From the NCBI RefSeq assembly GCF_030445035.2, contig NC_080683.1:117475225-117539224 (forward strand): a DNA stretch of 64,000 bases, written 5' to 3'. Source of the DNA: Dasypus novemcinctus. Lineage: Eukaryota; Chordata; Mammalia; Cingulata; Dasypodidae. Position 1 is the first letter of the stretch; the number at the start of each line of letters is the position of its first letter. Below, piece after piece: positions 47,121 through 58,107 of the stretch. The position numbers and the translations under genes were made by a program. The notes under the pieces were generated by a model. That model searched no databases. It saw only the letters and a list, made by a program, of their open reading frames with translations, and was not told where the DNA came from.

Positions 47121-48789
47121 CATAAGAGGCCGATTAGTGTGCGTTTGGGAAGATGAGGTGACGTAAGTATCCATCAGTCACCTCGTCACCTTTTTGGTAG
47201 GTCTGTTTCTGATTAACAAAACGTTTAATAGTCACCAGTGTCTTCAAAAGGAGTGACTGTATCTCATTTTCCTTCAAAGAAAAGAAGGAAGGAGGGAGCA
47301 TCACTGAGTAAAAAGAAGAGAGGGAGGGAGGACACAAGTGAGTGAGAAGAGCAAAAACAAGGGAAAGGAGAGACGAAGTAAGCAAAGGCAGGCAAAGGAG
47401 AAGACGGATGGCCGGGCAGACACCTGTGAGGGCAGGCAGGTGCTTGTGAAACTCTTGAGGGAAGAATCAGTGGGAAAGAAAGAGGCCAAAGCCAAGGAAG
47501 AAGAGGCCATTGGCACACCAGTGCCGGGGGCTCCCACCAGACAGACAGACAAAACACAAGCGAGAGAGGAGGAAACCAAGACTCCGTCCTTCCATCTGCT
47601 CCGATACCCCTACTTATGAGCAGAGTGCAAGTGTAATTCCACCCTTAAGTAATGATGAGTGCTGCTACTTAAGACCCCGCAGCTGGAGATGCCATAACTC
47701 TCCTTGGGGATTTATTTAATTATCGGCCGATTCAGTTCTTACCTCAATTCTTCTCTTCCTCAAGAATGTCTCTTCATCCATAAATGGGAAATAAATATTA
47801 GTCGCTCATACCTTTTAATAAGAAATTAACTTGTATTTATCTTTCATATGATTATCTTCCATATAACTTCCATCTACCTTAATTCACCCAATAAAGGGTG
47901 GAAGATGTGGGGTGGGGGGCATAGGAGTAAGAAAATCTCGCCTCTACCAGTTGGCAACTTCCTCAACCCCTCTACATGAAGCACGGGTGCATCTGTGGTT
48001 GGATATGTGTTCTGTTGTATTGTTTACAACAGGAAGTCTGGAGGCAGCCCCTTTTAGGGTTCATTAGGTGAGTCGGGAACTATGATGCCCCAAACAATTG
48101 CCATCTTTCTGTTCACCTAACTTCTAGTAATGTGATGGTTTTTTGTCCTTGTATTTGGTGCTTCATGGTTGCAAGATGTTCAGCAACTCAAGCAGGAATC
48201 AAAGACCATGGAAATATCCTTTTGCTTCTAATCAGAAAGCTAAGTATCTTCCCCCAAAGAGCCCTTGCAAATACACTTAAAGTCTCCTTCACCAGAAATG
48301 GGTCAAATAGTCATCCTCGGCTCTAGGGCATGTGGGATGGAGACTGGGGCTCTTCAACTTCCCTAATGGGGGAGGACAGGGAGTTGGGGATTGAGAATGG
48401 CCTTGGGGGTACAAACCACACTGGCTTCCACTCTCTCATCTATTCTGTGCTCTTTTCCCCAACATCCCTTCAAGCAAATTCCCAGAGCATGTATTTTTTT
48501 TATAAACACCCACTCAAGTCTCTGGAATTTCCACTAATTAAAATGAAGCCCAGCATATCTATATATCTTTTTAAAATACTGTTTTTTTTTTTGTAATATT
48601 GATACTATGTTTTCCTGGGGGGTATCACTTAGGTAATACATTTTCTAGGTCCTTCGCCTCTTCCTTGACATAACTAGGAATCACCCCTGCCAAAACATCT
48701 AGCTTTCAGCATAATGTAGCTCTACCTGTTCTTGCTGCAGCAATGAACAAAATCACTTGAGGATTATTTATTGCTTTTGCCAGTTAAAT
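47121..48789. other. Intergenic, mostly repeat-free
   Basis: This contains a purine-rich block (about 47270-47590) and a TGACGTAA site (47159-47166). No exon was recognised. It lies about 40 kb from the TNFAIP3 start, roughly where the human downstream enhancer lies. Confidence 0.35.
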
Positions 48790-50340
48790 TCTTTTCTTAA
48801 ATATATATTTTTTTATTTTTAAAAGATACATAGATCACACAAAATGTTACATCAAAAAATATAGGAGGGAAGCAGATTTGGCTCAACTGATAGAGCAACC
48901 ATCTACCATATCCAGGGTTCAAAACCCAGGGCCTCCTGACCCTAGTGGAGAGAATGGCCCATGTGCAGTGCTGATGTGTGCAAGGAGTGACATGCCACGG
49001 CGGGGTGTCCCCTGCATAGGGGAGCTGCAGGCACAAAGAGTGAGCCCCACGAGGAGAGCTGCCCCACGTGATAAAAGCGCAGCCCGCCCAGGAGTGGCAC
49101 CACACACACGGAAAACTGACGCAGCAAGATGATACAGCAAAAAGAGACACAGAATCTTGGTGCCACTGACAAGAATGTAAGCAGACACAGAAGAACACAC
49201 AGTGAATGGACACAGAGAGCCGACAATGGTGGGGAGAGGGGAGAGAAATAAATAAGTAAATCATAAAAAAAAAAAAACCAGGAGGTTCCCATATGTCCCA
49301 CTCCCCATATCCCCCACTTTTCCCACATCAACAACTTCTTTCATCAGTGTGGCACATTCATTACATTTGATGAATACATTTTGGAGCACTGCTACCCAGC
49401 ATGGATTATAGTTTACATTGTAGTTTACACTCTCTCCCGGTCCATTTAGTGGGTTATGGCAGGATATATAATATCCTGCATCTGTTCCTGCAATATCATT
49501 CAGGACAACCTCCTTTTCCCTCTCCCTGCCTTCAGCAACTCCCATGGCCACTGTCTCCACATCAATGATATAATTTCTTCCATTGCTAGAGTCACAATAA
49601 TTCTATAGTAGAATACCAGTAAGTCCAGTCTAATCCATATCTTTTTCCTCCATCCTGAGGACTCTGGGATGGCAATGCCCACTCCACCTCTCAACTGAAA
49701 GGGAGCTTTGATCCCACATGGCTGGTGGATGGGACTCTCATGCCCACAACTGTAGATTCTCTCAGTCCCTTGGCATGGTGGTTGTTCATCCTCACTCCTT
49801 GTCAGCTTAACTGGGTAAGTCCAACGAACTAGAGAGTAGGTGTTTCAGCACCGCTGAGGCTCAGGGCCCACTGGCACATGGACAATCCAGAGATTCAAGT
49901 CTCCTGGGCATACACCAACCCCAGGGCCAACTACACATGCAATAATGTGTATATACCATTTCCCCCTTTTATTCAAGGATTTTTTCTAGTTGTATCACCA
50001 GCTGGTGCCTTGGAACCAGGGAGGATCATCCCCTGGAGTCATGTCCCATGCTGGGGGGAAGGTAATGCATTTATATGCTGTGTTTCTGAGTTTGGCTTAG
50101 AGAATGGCCACATTTGAGCAACATGGAAGTTCTCAGGAGGTAACTTTTAGGCACTCTGGAACACCAGTTAAATTCTGAATTCACAAATTCTTTATCTCCT
50201 TTAAAATCTCCTCACCCAAGGATCTTATTCTTTGGAGCAACAGAACATTTCCTATTCCAATCTTATTTTCCTTTAAACAAACAAATGCTCAGTTGTTTTC
50301 ATTCCTAAAGAATGCCCCTTATTGGAACCCAATGCTCACT
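48790..50340 (+). repeat. Xenarthran LINE-like repeat, unclassified, split by a DAS-III SINE
   Basis: TTTTAAAAGATACATAGATC, GGAGGTTCCCATATGTCCCA, TTTGATGAATACATTTTGGA, CAGCATGGATTATAGTTTAC and the later GATTCAAGTCTCCTGGGCAT form a long block that I recall from many places in armadillo and sloth DNA. I cannot give its class with certainty; a LINE-1 3' region is my best guess. Confidence 0.45.
48866..49276 (+). mobile_element. DAS-III SINE, full length
   Basis: The tRNA-like head has the A box TTGGCTCAACTGATAGAGCA and a B-box-like GGGTTCAAAACCC. The body follows (TGTGCAGTGCTGATGTGTGC ... GGGGTGTCCCCTGCATAGGG ... CAGCAAGATGATACAGCAAA), then an AAATAAATAAGT tail and A13. It is the most complete plus-strand DAS-III copy in the window and sits inside an older repeat. 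Confidence 0.92.
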
Positions 50341-50344
50341 GACC

Positions 50345-50822
50345 ACTGTCTTAGTTTCTGAGGGCTGCTATAGCAAAGTACCACAAATAAGGTGGCCTAA
50401 AACAAGAGAAATGGATCCTCTCACAGTTCTGAAGGCTGGAAGCCCAAATCAAGGTACTGGCAGGGCTGTGCAACCTCTGGTTGCAGGGAGGATTTGTTCC
50501 CTGCCCCTCGCCCCTGGCTTCTGGTGAGACTGGCAATCCTTGGTGTTCCTTGGCTTGTGGCTGCATCACTCCAATCACTGCAAGTTGGTCTTCACATGTT
50601 CACCTTCTCTCTCCCTCTCTCTTTCTTTCTCTCCACTCTCCCCCCCCACCCCCACCCGACGCTGTGTGTCCAAATTCCCCTCTTACAAGGACACCAGTGA
50701 TGTTGCTTTTAGGGCACACTCCTGTCTACTTTGGCCTCATCTTAACTATGTTCACATTCATGGGACTGGGAGTTAGAACATGCACAGGTCTATTTGAGGG
50801 ACACGATTTAACCCCTAATACC
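50345..50822 (-). repeat. MLT1-type LTR, minus strand
   Basis: CTTAGTTTCTGAGGGCTGCT, ATAGCAAAGTACCACAAATA, AGGTGGCCTAAAACAAGAGA, TGGCTTGTGGCTGCATCACT and ACAAGGACACCAGTGATGTT are the reverse complement of the MLT1 LTR in order. A C/T-rich expansion sits in the middle (50605-50660). Confidence 0.75.
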
Positions 50823-51657
50823 CACTAAGAAGTCCCCCAACCCCGTGCCAAGCTGGGCTGTGTGCCCTTGTCATGCTTCCATCTCTCCTTCTCCTTCTAG
50901 ACCTCCCTGAGCCTCAAGTGCCAATGCATCCTCACCTTCTACGGCCCAATGCCTGGCAGGGCCTCCAGCTTGGAGTGGGACCTCCACATGGGCACTAGAG
51001 ACAGAGGCTGGCTGATTTAGAAGTTTCTGTCCTCCATACGACCTTCATCAGACTGCAGCTGAAGCAATGAGTGAGATAGGCCGACCAAATTCCTCTCTAG
51101 CTCCCTTCTTACAGTCTCTCCCCAGGCTGGTCTCCTGAAAAAAAAGTCTTTTCCCATCCAGTCCACCAGAAAAGCAAGCAGATTTGGGAGATGAATGCAG
51201 GTGAGGATGGATGGCTAAAGCTCTACTTCTTTTTGGCATCTCCCTGCTCTGCTCATTTGCACTGGGGAAACACCTTTGTGCTGCAGAACAGGGCCCCTGG
51301 CAGGAGGGAGGGGCAGCTGTGTCTGGGAAACAACCTAACCCTGGAGGCAAATCCTTTCCATCCTGCCCCTAAAGCTCATCTTCTCTGGTGGCCATTTCTT
51401 TTCATTTTAATTCATTTCCTATTTTAGAGATTCTTCCCAGGCAGGCCCTGGGGGTGTGTGAAGGAATTTGTTCAGCCAGCACAATTGCTTCCTTTTTTGT
51501 CATCCTTTAACATGTTTAACTCTCTCCTGATCTAATTATTTGAAACCACCCTGAATTATACACAGAAAGCAGTGTTTTGTTTTTCAGATTAATGGAAAAT
51601 TTTACTTCTTGCAGAAAGACTTTCTTGGTTAACCCCACCAACTTCATGACCAGCACT
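50823..51657. other. Intergenic, unassigned
   Basis: Nothing recognised. Confidence 0.3.
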
Positions 51658-51788
51658 CAATGTATCTCATTTAGATTCCCAGGGTGCCCCTGAACTTGTT
51701 GGGGAGGGAGCCACCTCCCCAGTTAGAAAATAGACTTCTTCAGGGCTATTATGTTCTGTGTTTGATAAGAATCTTTTTTTAAGACAGT
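51658..51788. repeat. Segment duplicated at 46980-47120
   Basis: ATTCCCAGGGTGCCCCTGAA, GAAAATAGACTTCTTCAGGG and TTCTGTGTTTGATAAGAATC parallel the copy 4.7 kb to the left. Here the segment is followed directly by an MLT1-type LTR, which the other copy is not. Confidence 0.6.
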
Positions 51789-51802
51789 ATTTTCCCCCTC
51801 TT

Positions 51803-52840
51803 CTTGGGGATTGAATCATGCTCCCCACAAAAGATGTATTCAAATTGTAGCCAACAGGTAAGAATGAACAAATAATTATGATTGCTAAATGATTATGTAG
51901 CTGCCTTTATATTATAAAATAGCAAAATACTTGAAATTACTGAAGCTGACTAGGGTGGCCCAACTCCTCTAGCCAGCTCTCTCTAGACTTAACTTCACCC
52001 TCGTGTACGCTTCCTATTTTGATGGCAATTGGAGATTGAGCTCACCCTTGTGTATATATACTATTGGGGTGGTAACCACTCAACACTCCTCTGTTTAATA
52101 TCTATATGGAAAACCTTGCGACTGACCTCTGCTCTGTACTTTCCTATCTCAGAACCTTGATCTCCAGAAACGATTGTAACTTTGTAACTCCCCCCGGTTT
52201 GGGGTCCACCCCCAGCTTGTTCAACCCCTTAATGTATATTAATGAAGGAACCTGTGTCCAGCTCCACCCCAATTATTCATTAGCACCCTGATGGTACAAA
52301 ATACTAGAATTTCTGCAGATCAGGGACTCAGTTTTGGGCCAGAAGGCTACCATACTCCATTTCTTATGCAACCAATAAAACTCTTTTTCTCTTTGAAACT
52401 CTCGTGTTTCAGGAATTGGCTTTAAAAATGCATGGGAGAAAAGAATTTGCTTTTCTTGGTATCAAAGTGTTGCATATGGCCCTGGATATGTGAAGCAATT
52501 TGTAAATAGGGCTTTGAATATGTTATTAGTTAAGTTTAGACCAAATTAAAAGTGGATGGGGACTTAATCCAGTATGGCTGAATTCCTTGTAAGCAAAGGA
52601 CATGGAAAGAGACACCAGAAGTTAGTGGAAACCAGAGGAGCAGACCTAAGGTGGGGGGAGGGGGCATCATGTCCTAGAATTCCATAGGATTGCTGGAACA
52701 CTGCAGACTCCTAGAGAAAGCAAACCTTGCTGTTACCTTGATGTTGAACTTCTTTTACCATGGAGGTAACATATTCCTGTTGTATAAGTCAACCATTTGT
52801 GGTACTGATCATGGCAACCCTGGCAAACTAAGACATCCAC
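51803..52840 (+). repeat. MLT1-type LTR, split by a younger LTR
   Basis: The left part is TTGGGGATTGAATCATGCTCCCC ... GATGTATTCAAATTG. The right part resumes with AATTTGTAAATAGGGCTTTG, GTTATTAGTTAAGTTTAGAC and ends with GGTACTGATCATGGCAACC and CTGGCAAACTAAGACAT. Both are MLT1 in the right order with about 600 foreign bases between them. Confidence 0.65.
51862..52470 (+). mobile_element. Probable solo LTR of an endogenous retrovirus inside MLT1
   Basis: This A/T-balanced unit interrupts MLT1. It has a poly(A)-signal region CAACCAATAAAACTCTTTTT and the CTCTTTGAAACTCTCGTGTTTC type of R/U5 end seen in class I elements. The exact ends and target-site duplication were not fixed. No viral coding sequence is present. 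Confidence 0.45.
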
Positions 52841-53041
52841 TGATGCGCTCACCATTCTATTCTTAAATGCACATGATGGTCTTGCAATGATTTGTCTGAG
52901 CCCTTTCATAGATCCCGACTTGTAAACCACACCTGTATTCGGTCTAAGTACACTTGTATTCTTAGTGCTGAATTTGGACAATAATCCACGGGTCAATACC
53001 AAGTACTACTGCTGCCTCTTAGCATATTAAAAAGACATGCA
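52841..53041. other. Intergenic spacer, unassigned
   Basis: About 200 bases between the MLT1 LTR and the LINE-1 start. Confidence 0.3.
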
Positions 53042-53338
53042 TAGGAGAGAACCAGCAAGATGGCATGGACTAAGGAGCTCCTAGAGTCAGCTCCTACTAC
53101 AGATCAGTTAGCAAACACCAAAAGCTCTCTAAAGCTAGCTGCAGCACCTGTTTGGGGGCTCCAGGAGGCCAGAAGAGCATCCTGCAACATCCTTGAAGAA
53201 ATGGAAGGAGGAGACTGCCCATCTGCAGAGAAGACTCGTAAGTAGAGGCTCCAAACCTTGGAGGCTGGTGCCCATCCTCCATTGGAGGCACAAGCCATCT
53301 CGGAAGCTATTCTGCAGCTAGAATTGAAATCTCTACTT

Positions 53339-54060
53339 CCCAAAAACAGGGGAGAAAGAGACAGTTGGGCACCAACTTCAGCTACTGATGAGTAAACTCA
53401 GCAGGCTAAAGTATAATCCTGAAAACAGCCAAAGTTTGAGCCTGTCCAAATCAGAAAGAGGCTGGGAGCCACCATCTTAACTCCACACCTGGCACAAGGG
53501 GAAGTGGGGCAGACTGAAAATCCCAGTGCTGGTGGGGACCAGCTTCTTTCCATCCAGATCATATTGCAGCTCTAGCATATGCCCCAGGCCCACCTCCAGC
53601 AGGGAGGAAGCTGGGGGGGACCCGCACCAGCCTCTCCAGGAAATTACCAGCCAAGCCATGGAGGCTGGTGATTATGTTACTTTGGCTGCACAAGCTGCCC
53701 CAGGAATTATTCTGTGACTGCAATTTGAAGCTCCATTTCCCAAAAACAGAAAAGGACGAGATCGTTGGCCACTGATTTCAGTTACTGATTTGTAAATTCA
53801 GCTGGCTGAAGTATCGCCCTAGGAACAGCTAAAGTATGAACCTGTCCAGGTTGGAGAAAGGCCTGTAGCTGCCATTTTGACTCCGCCTCCAGCCTGAGGG
53901 GAAGCCTGGCTGACAGAAAATCACAGTGATGGTAGGAATCTGTTTCTTTCACCCAGATCTCCCTTCAGCCCTAGACTAGGCTTCAGCTCCCCCTCTGGCA
54001 GGGAGGAGGCTGGCGGGCCCTGCACCAGCCTATCCAGGTAACTAAAGGTACCTTTGGCTG
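53339..54060 (+). repeat. 400-bp tandem monomers in the LINE-1 5' UTR
   Basis: The block starting CCCAAAAACAG at 53339 recurs at 53739, a 400-bp period. Landmarks recurring in order are AACTTCAGCTACTGAT / ATTTCAGTTACTGATT, AGCCTGTCCAAATC / AACCTGTCCAGGTT, and GCACCAGCCTCTCCAGG / GCACCAGCCTATCCAGG. A partial third unit may follow to about 54215. Tandem promoter monomers are known from mouse L1. Confidence 0.8.
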
Positions 54061-54390
54061 GCACACACACTGAATAATCAGAAGACTACTGGGGCAACTG
54101 CGGTCATGTTGGACCCACACTGCACAGATTGCTGCCCACACCTGCAGCTCCATCCCCACCCCAGGCAGGGAAGAAAGGGGCATGAAGCTTCATCAGTCTC
54201 TCTGGGCAACTAGAGTCTAGACCTGCACGACTTGGATTATTCCACACAGATGTGACTCTGTCCCTACCCCTGGCAAAGGAGAAAGTTGAGAGACGCTTCA
54301 CTGGTCCTGGGGTAATGAGGGCAGCTTGAGCCTCCACAGCTTACAGCACCAACTATATCCTTGGCTCCTACTGCACAATCAGCAAGGGAG

Positions 54391-55265
54391 AATGGGCAGG
54401 AAGACCTAAACTAAAGAGAAAATCCTTAGATTTAGAGATAAATACTCTAGCAAGCCAGATGCCAAGACACCAACAAAAAATTACAATCCACATAAAAAAA
54501 CAGGAAAATATGGCCCAGTTAAAGGAACAAGATAAGCCTCCAGATGACATAAAGGAGTTGCAACAACTAATCATAGATGTTCAAACAAATCTCCTTAATA
54601 AATTCAGTGAGATGGCTAAAGAGATTAAAGATATTAAGAAGACATTGGATGAGCACAAAGAAGAATTTGAAAGCATACATAGAAAAATAGCAGATCTTAT
54701 GGGAATGAAAGTTGCAATAAATGAATTTAAAAAGACATTCAAATCATGTAATAGCAGATTTGAGGAGGCAGAAGAAAGGATTGGTGAGCTTGAAGAAATG
54801 GCCTCTGAAAGTGTACAAACAAAAGAACAGATGAAGAAGAGGATGGAAAAAAATTGAACAAGGCCTCAGGGAACTAAATGACAGCAAAAGGCATGCAAGC
54901 ATATGTGTCATGGGTGTCCCAGAAGGAGAAGAGATGGGAAAAGGGGCAGAAGGTATATCTGAAGAAATAATGGTAGAAAATTTCCCAACACTATTGAAGG
55001 ACATAGATATCCATGTCCAAGAAGCACAATGTACTCCCATCCGAAAAAATCTAAATAGACCAACTCTGTGACACATACTAATAAGAATGTCAAAGGCCAA
55101 AGACAAAGAGAGAATTCTGAGAACAGCAAGAGAAAAGCAATGCATAACATATAAGGGATACCCGATAAGATTAAGTGCTGATTTCTCACCAGAAATCATG
55201 GAGGCAAGAAGACAGTGGTTTGGTATATTTAAGATACTACAAAAGAAAAACTTAGAATATTCATA
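54391..55265 (+). pseudogene. LINE-1 ORF1 (ORF1p) pseudogene
   Basis: ORF1p is the RNA-binding trimeric chaperone of LINE-1. The likely original ATG at 54391 (MGRKT) is followed by a frame break, then an open coiled-coil part (54459-54857, rich in Lys, Glu and heptad leucines, e.g. MAKEIKDIKKTLDEHKEEFE). A further one-base change near 54850 shifts the frame. The RRM and C-terminal domain follow (VMGVPEGEE, LIRMSKAKDKERILRTAREK, YKGYPIRLSADFSPEIMEAR) with a stop inside (near 55069). It is non-functional. Confidence 0.88.
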
Positions 55266-55454
55266 GATAAACAGAAACTGGGAGAATTTCTAACCAAGAA
55301 ACCAGATTTTCAGGAAATTCTTATGGGTGTGCTAGAAACTGAAAAGAAAAGACAGGAGAGAAGGGCATGGAAGAGAGTCTAGAAATGAAGATTATATCAA
55401 TAAAAGTAACTAAAAGTGTCAAAAGAGTGGTGAAAATAAAAAGTGATAGATAAA

Positions 55455-56600
55455 ACTCAGATAGTCAGGAATAAACTTAACTAATGATGTAAAGCACTTG
55501 TATTCAGGAAAATGCAACTCAATGTTAAAAGAAATTTAAAAAGCCCTAAATAACTGGAAGAACATTCCATGCTCATGGATTAGAAGACTAAATATCATTA
55601 AGATGTCAATTCTACTCAAATTGATATACAGATTCAATGCAATCCCAATAAAAATTCCACCAGCATTTTTTAAAAATTGGAAACATGATTATCAAATTTA
55701 TTTGGAAAGGTAAGGGGTCCTGAATAGCCAGAAACATCTTAAAAAGGAAAAGAGAACTCTCATCTCCAGACTTTAAATCCTATTACCTAGCTATAATGGT
55801 AACAACAGCATGGTACTGGCATAAAGACCAACTTATAAACCAATGGAACCAAAGTGATGGTTCAGAAACAGACCTTCACATGTATGGTCAAGTGAATTTT
55901 GACTAGCCTGTCAAACCCACACAGCTCGGTGGGACAGTACATTCAACAAATGGTGCTGAAAGAACTGGATAGCCATAGCCAAAAGAAGGAAAGAGGATCC
56001 CTATCTTTGATGGTTAGGCTATTGCGTCAACTCGGCCAGGTAATTGTGCCCAGTTGTTTGGTCAAGCAAGCACTGGGCTAACTGTAATAACTGTAATGGA
56101 CTTTAGTCACCATTGACTTTACTGCAGTGGTAAATCACAGAAAGCTGATGACAATTACATCAATCAGGGAAGATTGCCTTCAGCAATGAATGATGTTTTA
56201 TCCAATCAGTTGGATGCCTTAAAAGGGGAAGTGTTTCCAGCATTGCATGAGAACTTCCCAGCTTGTCTTTGGATGGCCAGCGTCTCCCAGAATTCGTCAA
56301 GAACCTTCATTGGACTTTCACTGGAGCCCCTGGCTGCAGCCTGTCTGTGGAACCTGGACTTGTGCATACCCATGGTCACGTGAGAGACTCTTATAAAATC
56401 ACGTACTACTGACAGTTTCCTCTTGTTGATTCTGTTTCCCTAGAGAACCCTGACTAATACACTATCTCACACCTTTTTCAAAAATTAACTCAAAATGGAT
56501 CAAACACCTAAAAATAAAAGCAAGAACCATAAAGCTTCTAGAAGAAATTGTAGGAAAATACCTTCAAGATCTGGTGGTAAGTGGTGGATTCTCAAAGGAG
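55455..56600 (+). pseudogene. LINE-1 ORF2 C-terminal fragment, interrupted
   Basis: Translated pieces read [54 protein letters not shown] and, after the insertion at 56007-56461, continue with a Lys/Asn-rich tail. These belong to the region after the reverse-transcriptase core and towards the C-terminus. Several stops and frame breaks occur. The endonuclease domain, the reverse-transcriptase core and probably the final C-terminal part are absent. Confidence 0.85.
56007..56461 (+). mobile_element. 455-bp LTR-like insertion in LINE-1 ORF2 with CTATCT duplication
   Basis: The LINE-1 sequence is interrupted exactly after CTATCT (56001-56006) and resumes with CTATCT (56462-56467), a perfect 6-bp target-site duplication. 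The insert starts TTGATGGTTAGGCTATTGCG and ends CCCTGACTAATACA, an end shared with the LTR-like element at 60035-60622. It has a TATA-like CTTATAAAATC near its right end and no coding capacity. I recall near copies as common in armadillo DNA but do not know the family name. Confidence 0.7.
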
Positions 56601-57500
56601 ATAAGAGGAGGACAGAAATAGACTACTGATGTTTAATGTATGTAGAAGCTTTTATTAGCTTTACTGTAAAAGTGTGGAAATGTATAGAGTGGATGGTAAC
56701 ACATAGTAACAGCTAGTTTCAGATGTGGCTAAAAATGGTAGTCTAGGTATGTAAATGCCAATTGACAGAATGCTTGAGAATAATCTAGGAATTGCATAGC
56801 ACAGTAAAACAAGAGGTGGATGAGAATTGTGTTTGATGGTACAGATGCAAGAACGTTCTTTGTTAGCTAGAGAAAATTTACATCACTATTGCAGAGAGGT
56901 GGGAATGTGGAGAAGCATGGGAAAAATGTAACTGGAGTGACCTATGGACTGTGGTTAGCTGTAATAATATAATATTCTTGCATCATGCCAAAGATACACT
57001 GTGTTGATAATGGGGCAGTATGGAAAATGTGTGCCAAATGTACACTATGGAACGTGGTAACACTCAGATGATATTATCTTATCTGTAACAAATGTTCCAC
57101 CACAGTGTTGTGTGTTGATAGAGTGGTGTTGTTTGGGAATTCTGCACATAGGCATGATTGTTTTATAAGTTTACAACTTCTGTCATAAAAAAATATATTT
57201 AAAAAATAATAATAGGGTGGATTGGGGTACAAATACACCAAATGTAAGATAAGAACTATATTTAGTAGTAAGATTTTTAACAATATTCTTTCATAATTTG
57301 TAACAAACGTCTCATGACAATGCAAGGTGTTGATGGAGGGTTGATGTATGGGATCCCTGTATGATGTTATGCATGTTTGCTTTGTAAGTTCACAAATTTT
57401 ACTATATACTTTTTGTTTATGTTGTTCATGTAAAAATGATATAAAGATAATAATAATGGGGTGGTTTGGGGGGAAATACTTTGGTTAGTACTAATATTTT

Positions 57501-58107
57501 TTAAAATAATTTCAATTATTTATTTATTTTTAAAGATTTATTTTCCCCTATCCCCTCCCCCTCCCCCCACCCTGCTGCTTTTTGCTGTCTGTGTCCATTT
57601 GCTGATCTTCTGTATCTATTTCTTTTTGTCTTCTCTTCTCAATTTTTCTCCTCTTGGATTCACTGGGATTTGATTCTGGGGACCTCTGGTGTGGAGAGAG
57701 GTTCCTTGTCAGCTGCACCACCTCAGTTCCTGGTTTCTGCTGCAGTTTACCTTGACTCTCCCCTTTGCCTCTCTTTTGTTTCATCATCATCTTGCTCCAT
57801 GACCTACTTGCACAGGCACTCGACTTTGCTGCACGGGCACTCAGCTCACCACGTGGGCACTCACATAGGCACTCAGCTCACCGCAGGCACTGGCTCACCA
57901 CATGGGCACTCGTGGGCACTCAGCTCACCGCACCGGCACTTGGCTCGCCACGTGGGCACCCATGTGGACACTTGGCTCACTGTGCAGGCACAGGCTTGCC
58001 GTGCAAACACACTTTCTCTTCTTTTACACCTGGAGGCCCCAGGGATCAAACCCAGGTCCTCCCATATGGTAGATGGAAGCCCTATCTGTTGAGCCACATC
58101 CACATCC
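57501..58107 (-). mobile_element. DAS-III SINE, minus strand, with internal minisatellite
   Basis: The minus strand starts with the tRNA-like head (GGATGTGGCTCAACAGATAG, B-box-like GGGTTTGATCCC) and ends in AAATAAATAAATAA. Target-site duplications AGTACTAATATTTT (57487-57500) and AGTAGTAATATTTT (58108-58121) match at 13 of 14. At 607 bp it is about 200 bp longer than the other full copy here because of an internal repeat at 57811-58010. Confidence 0.88.
57811..58010. repeat. Irregular GGCACTCAGCTCACC minisatellite inside the SINE
   Basis: About ten imperfect copies of a GGGCACTCAGCTCACC(G)C-like unit of 15-25 bases occupy this stretch. No such array exists in the other DAS-III copies of the window. 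Confidence 0.8.

Noticed and set aside
47338-47619. Possible charged 93-codon protein
   Set aside because: Lys/Glu/Arg-rich because the DNA is purine-rich low complexity; no splice context, no motif.
52733-53002. 89-codon minus-strand open frame next to the LTRs
   Set aside because: Its first-read third is the reverse complement of the MLT1 end; the rest has no retroviral or other motif I can confirm.
57670-58092. 140-codon plus-strand open frame with His-rich repeats
   Set aside because: It runs through the antisense of a DAS-III SINE and its minisatellite; the His/Gly/Thr repeats come from the tandem array.
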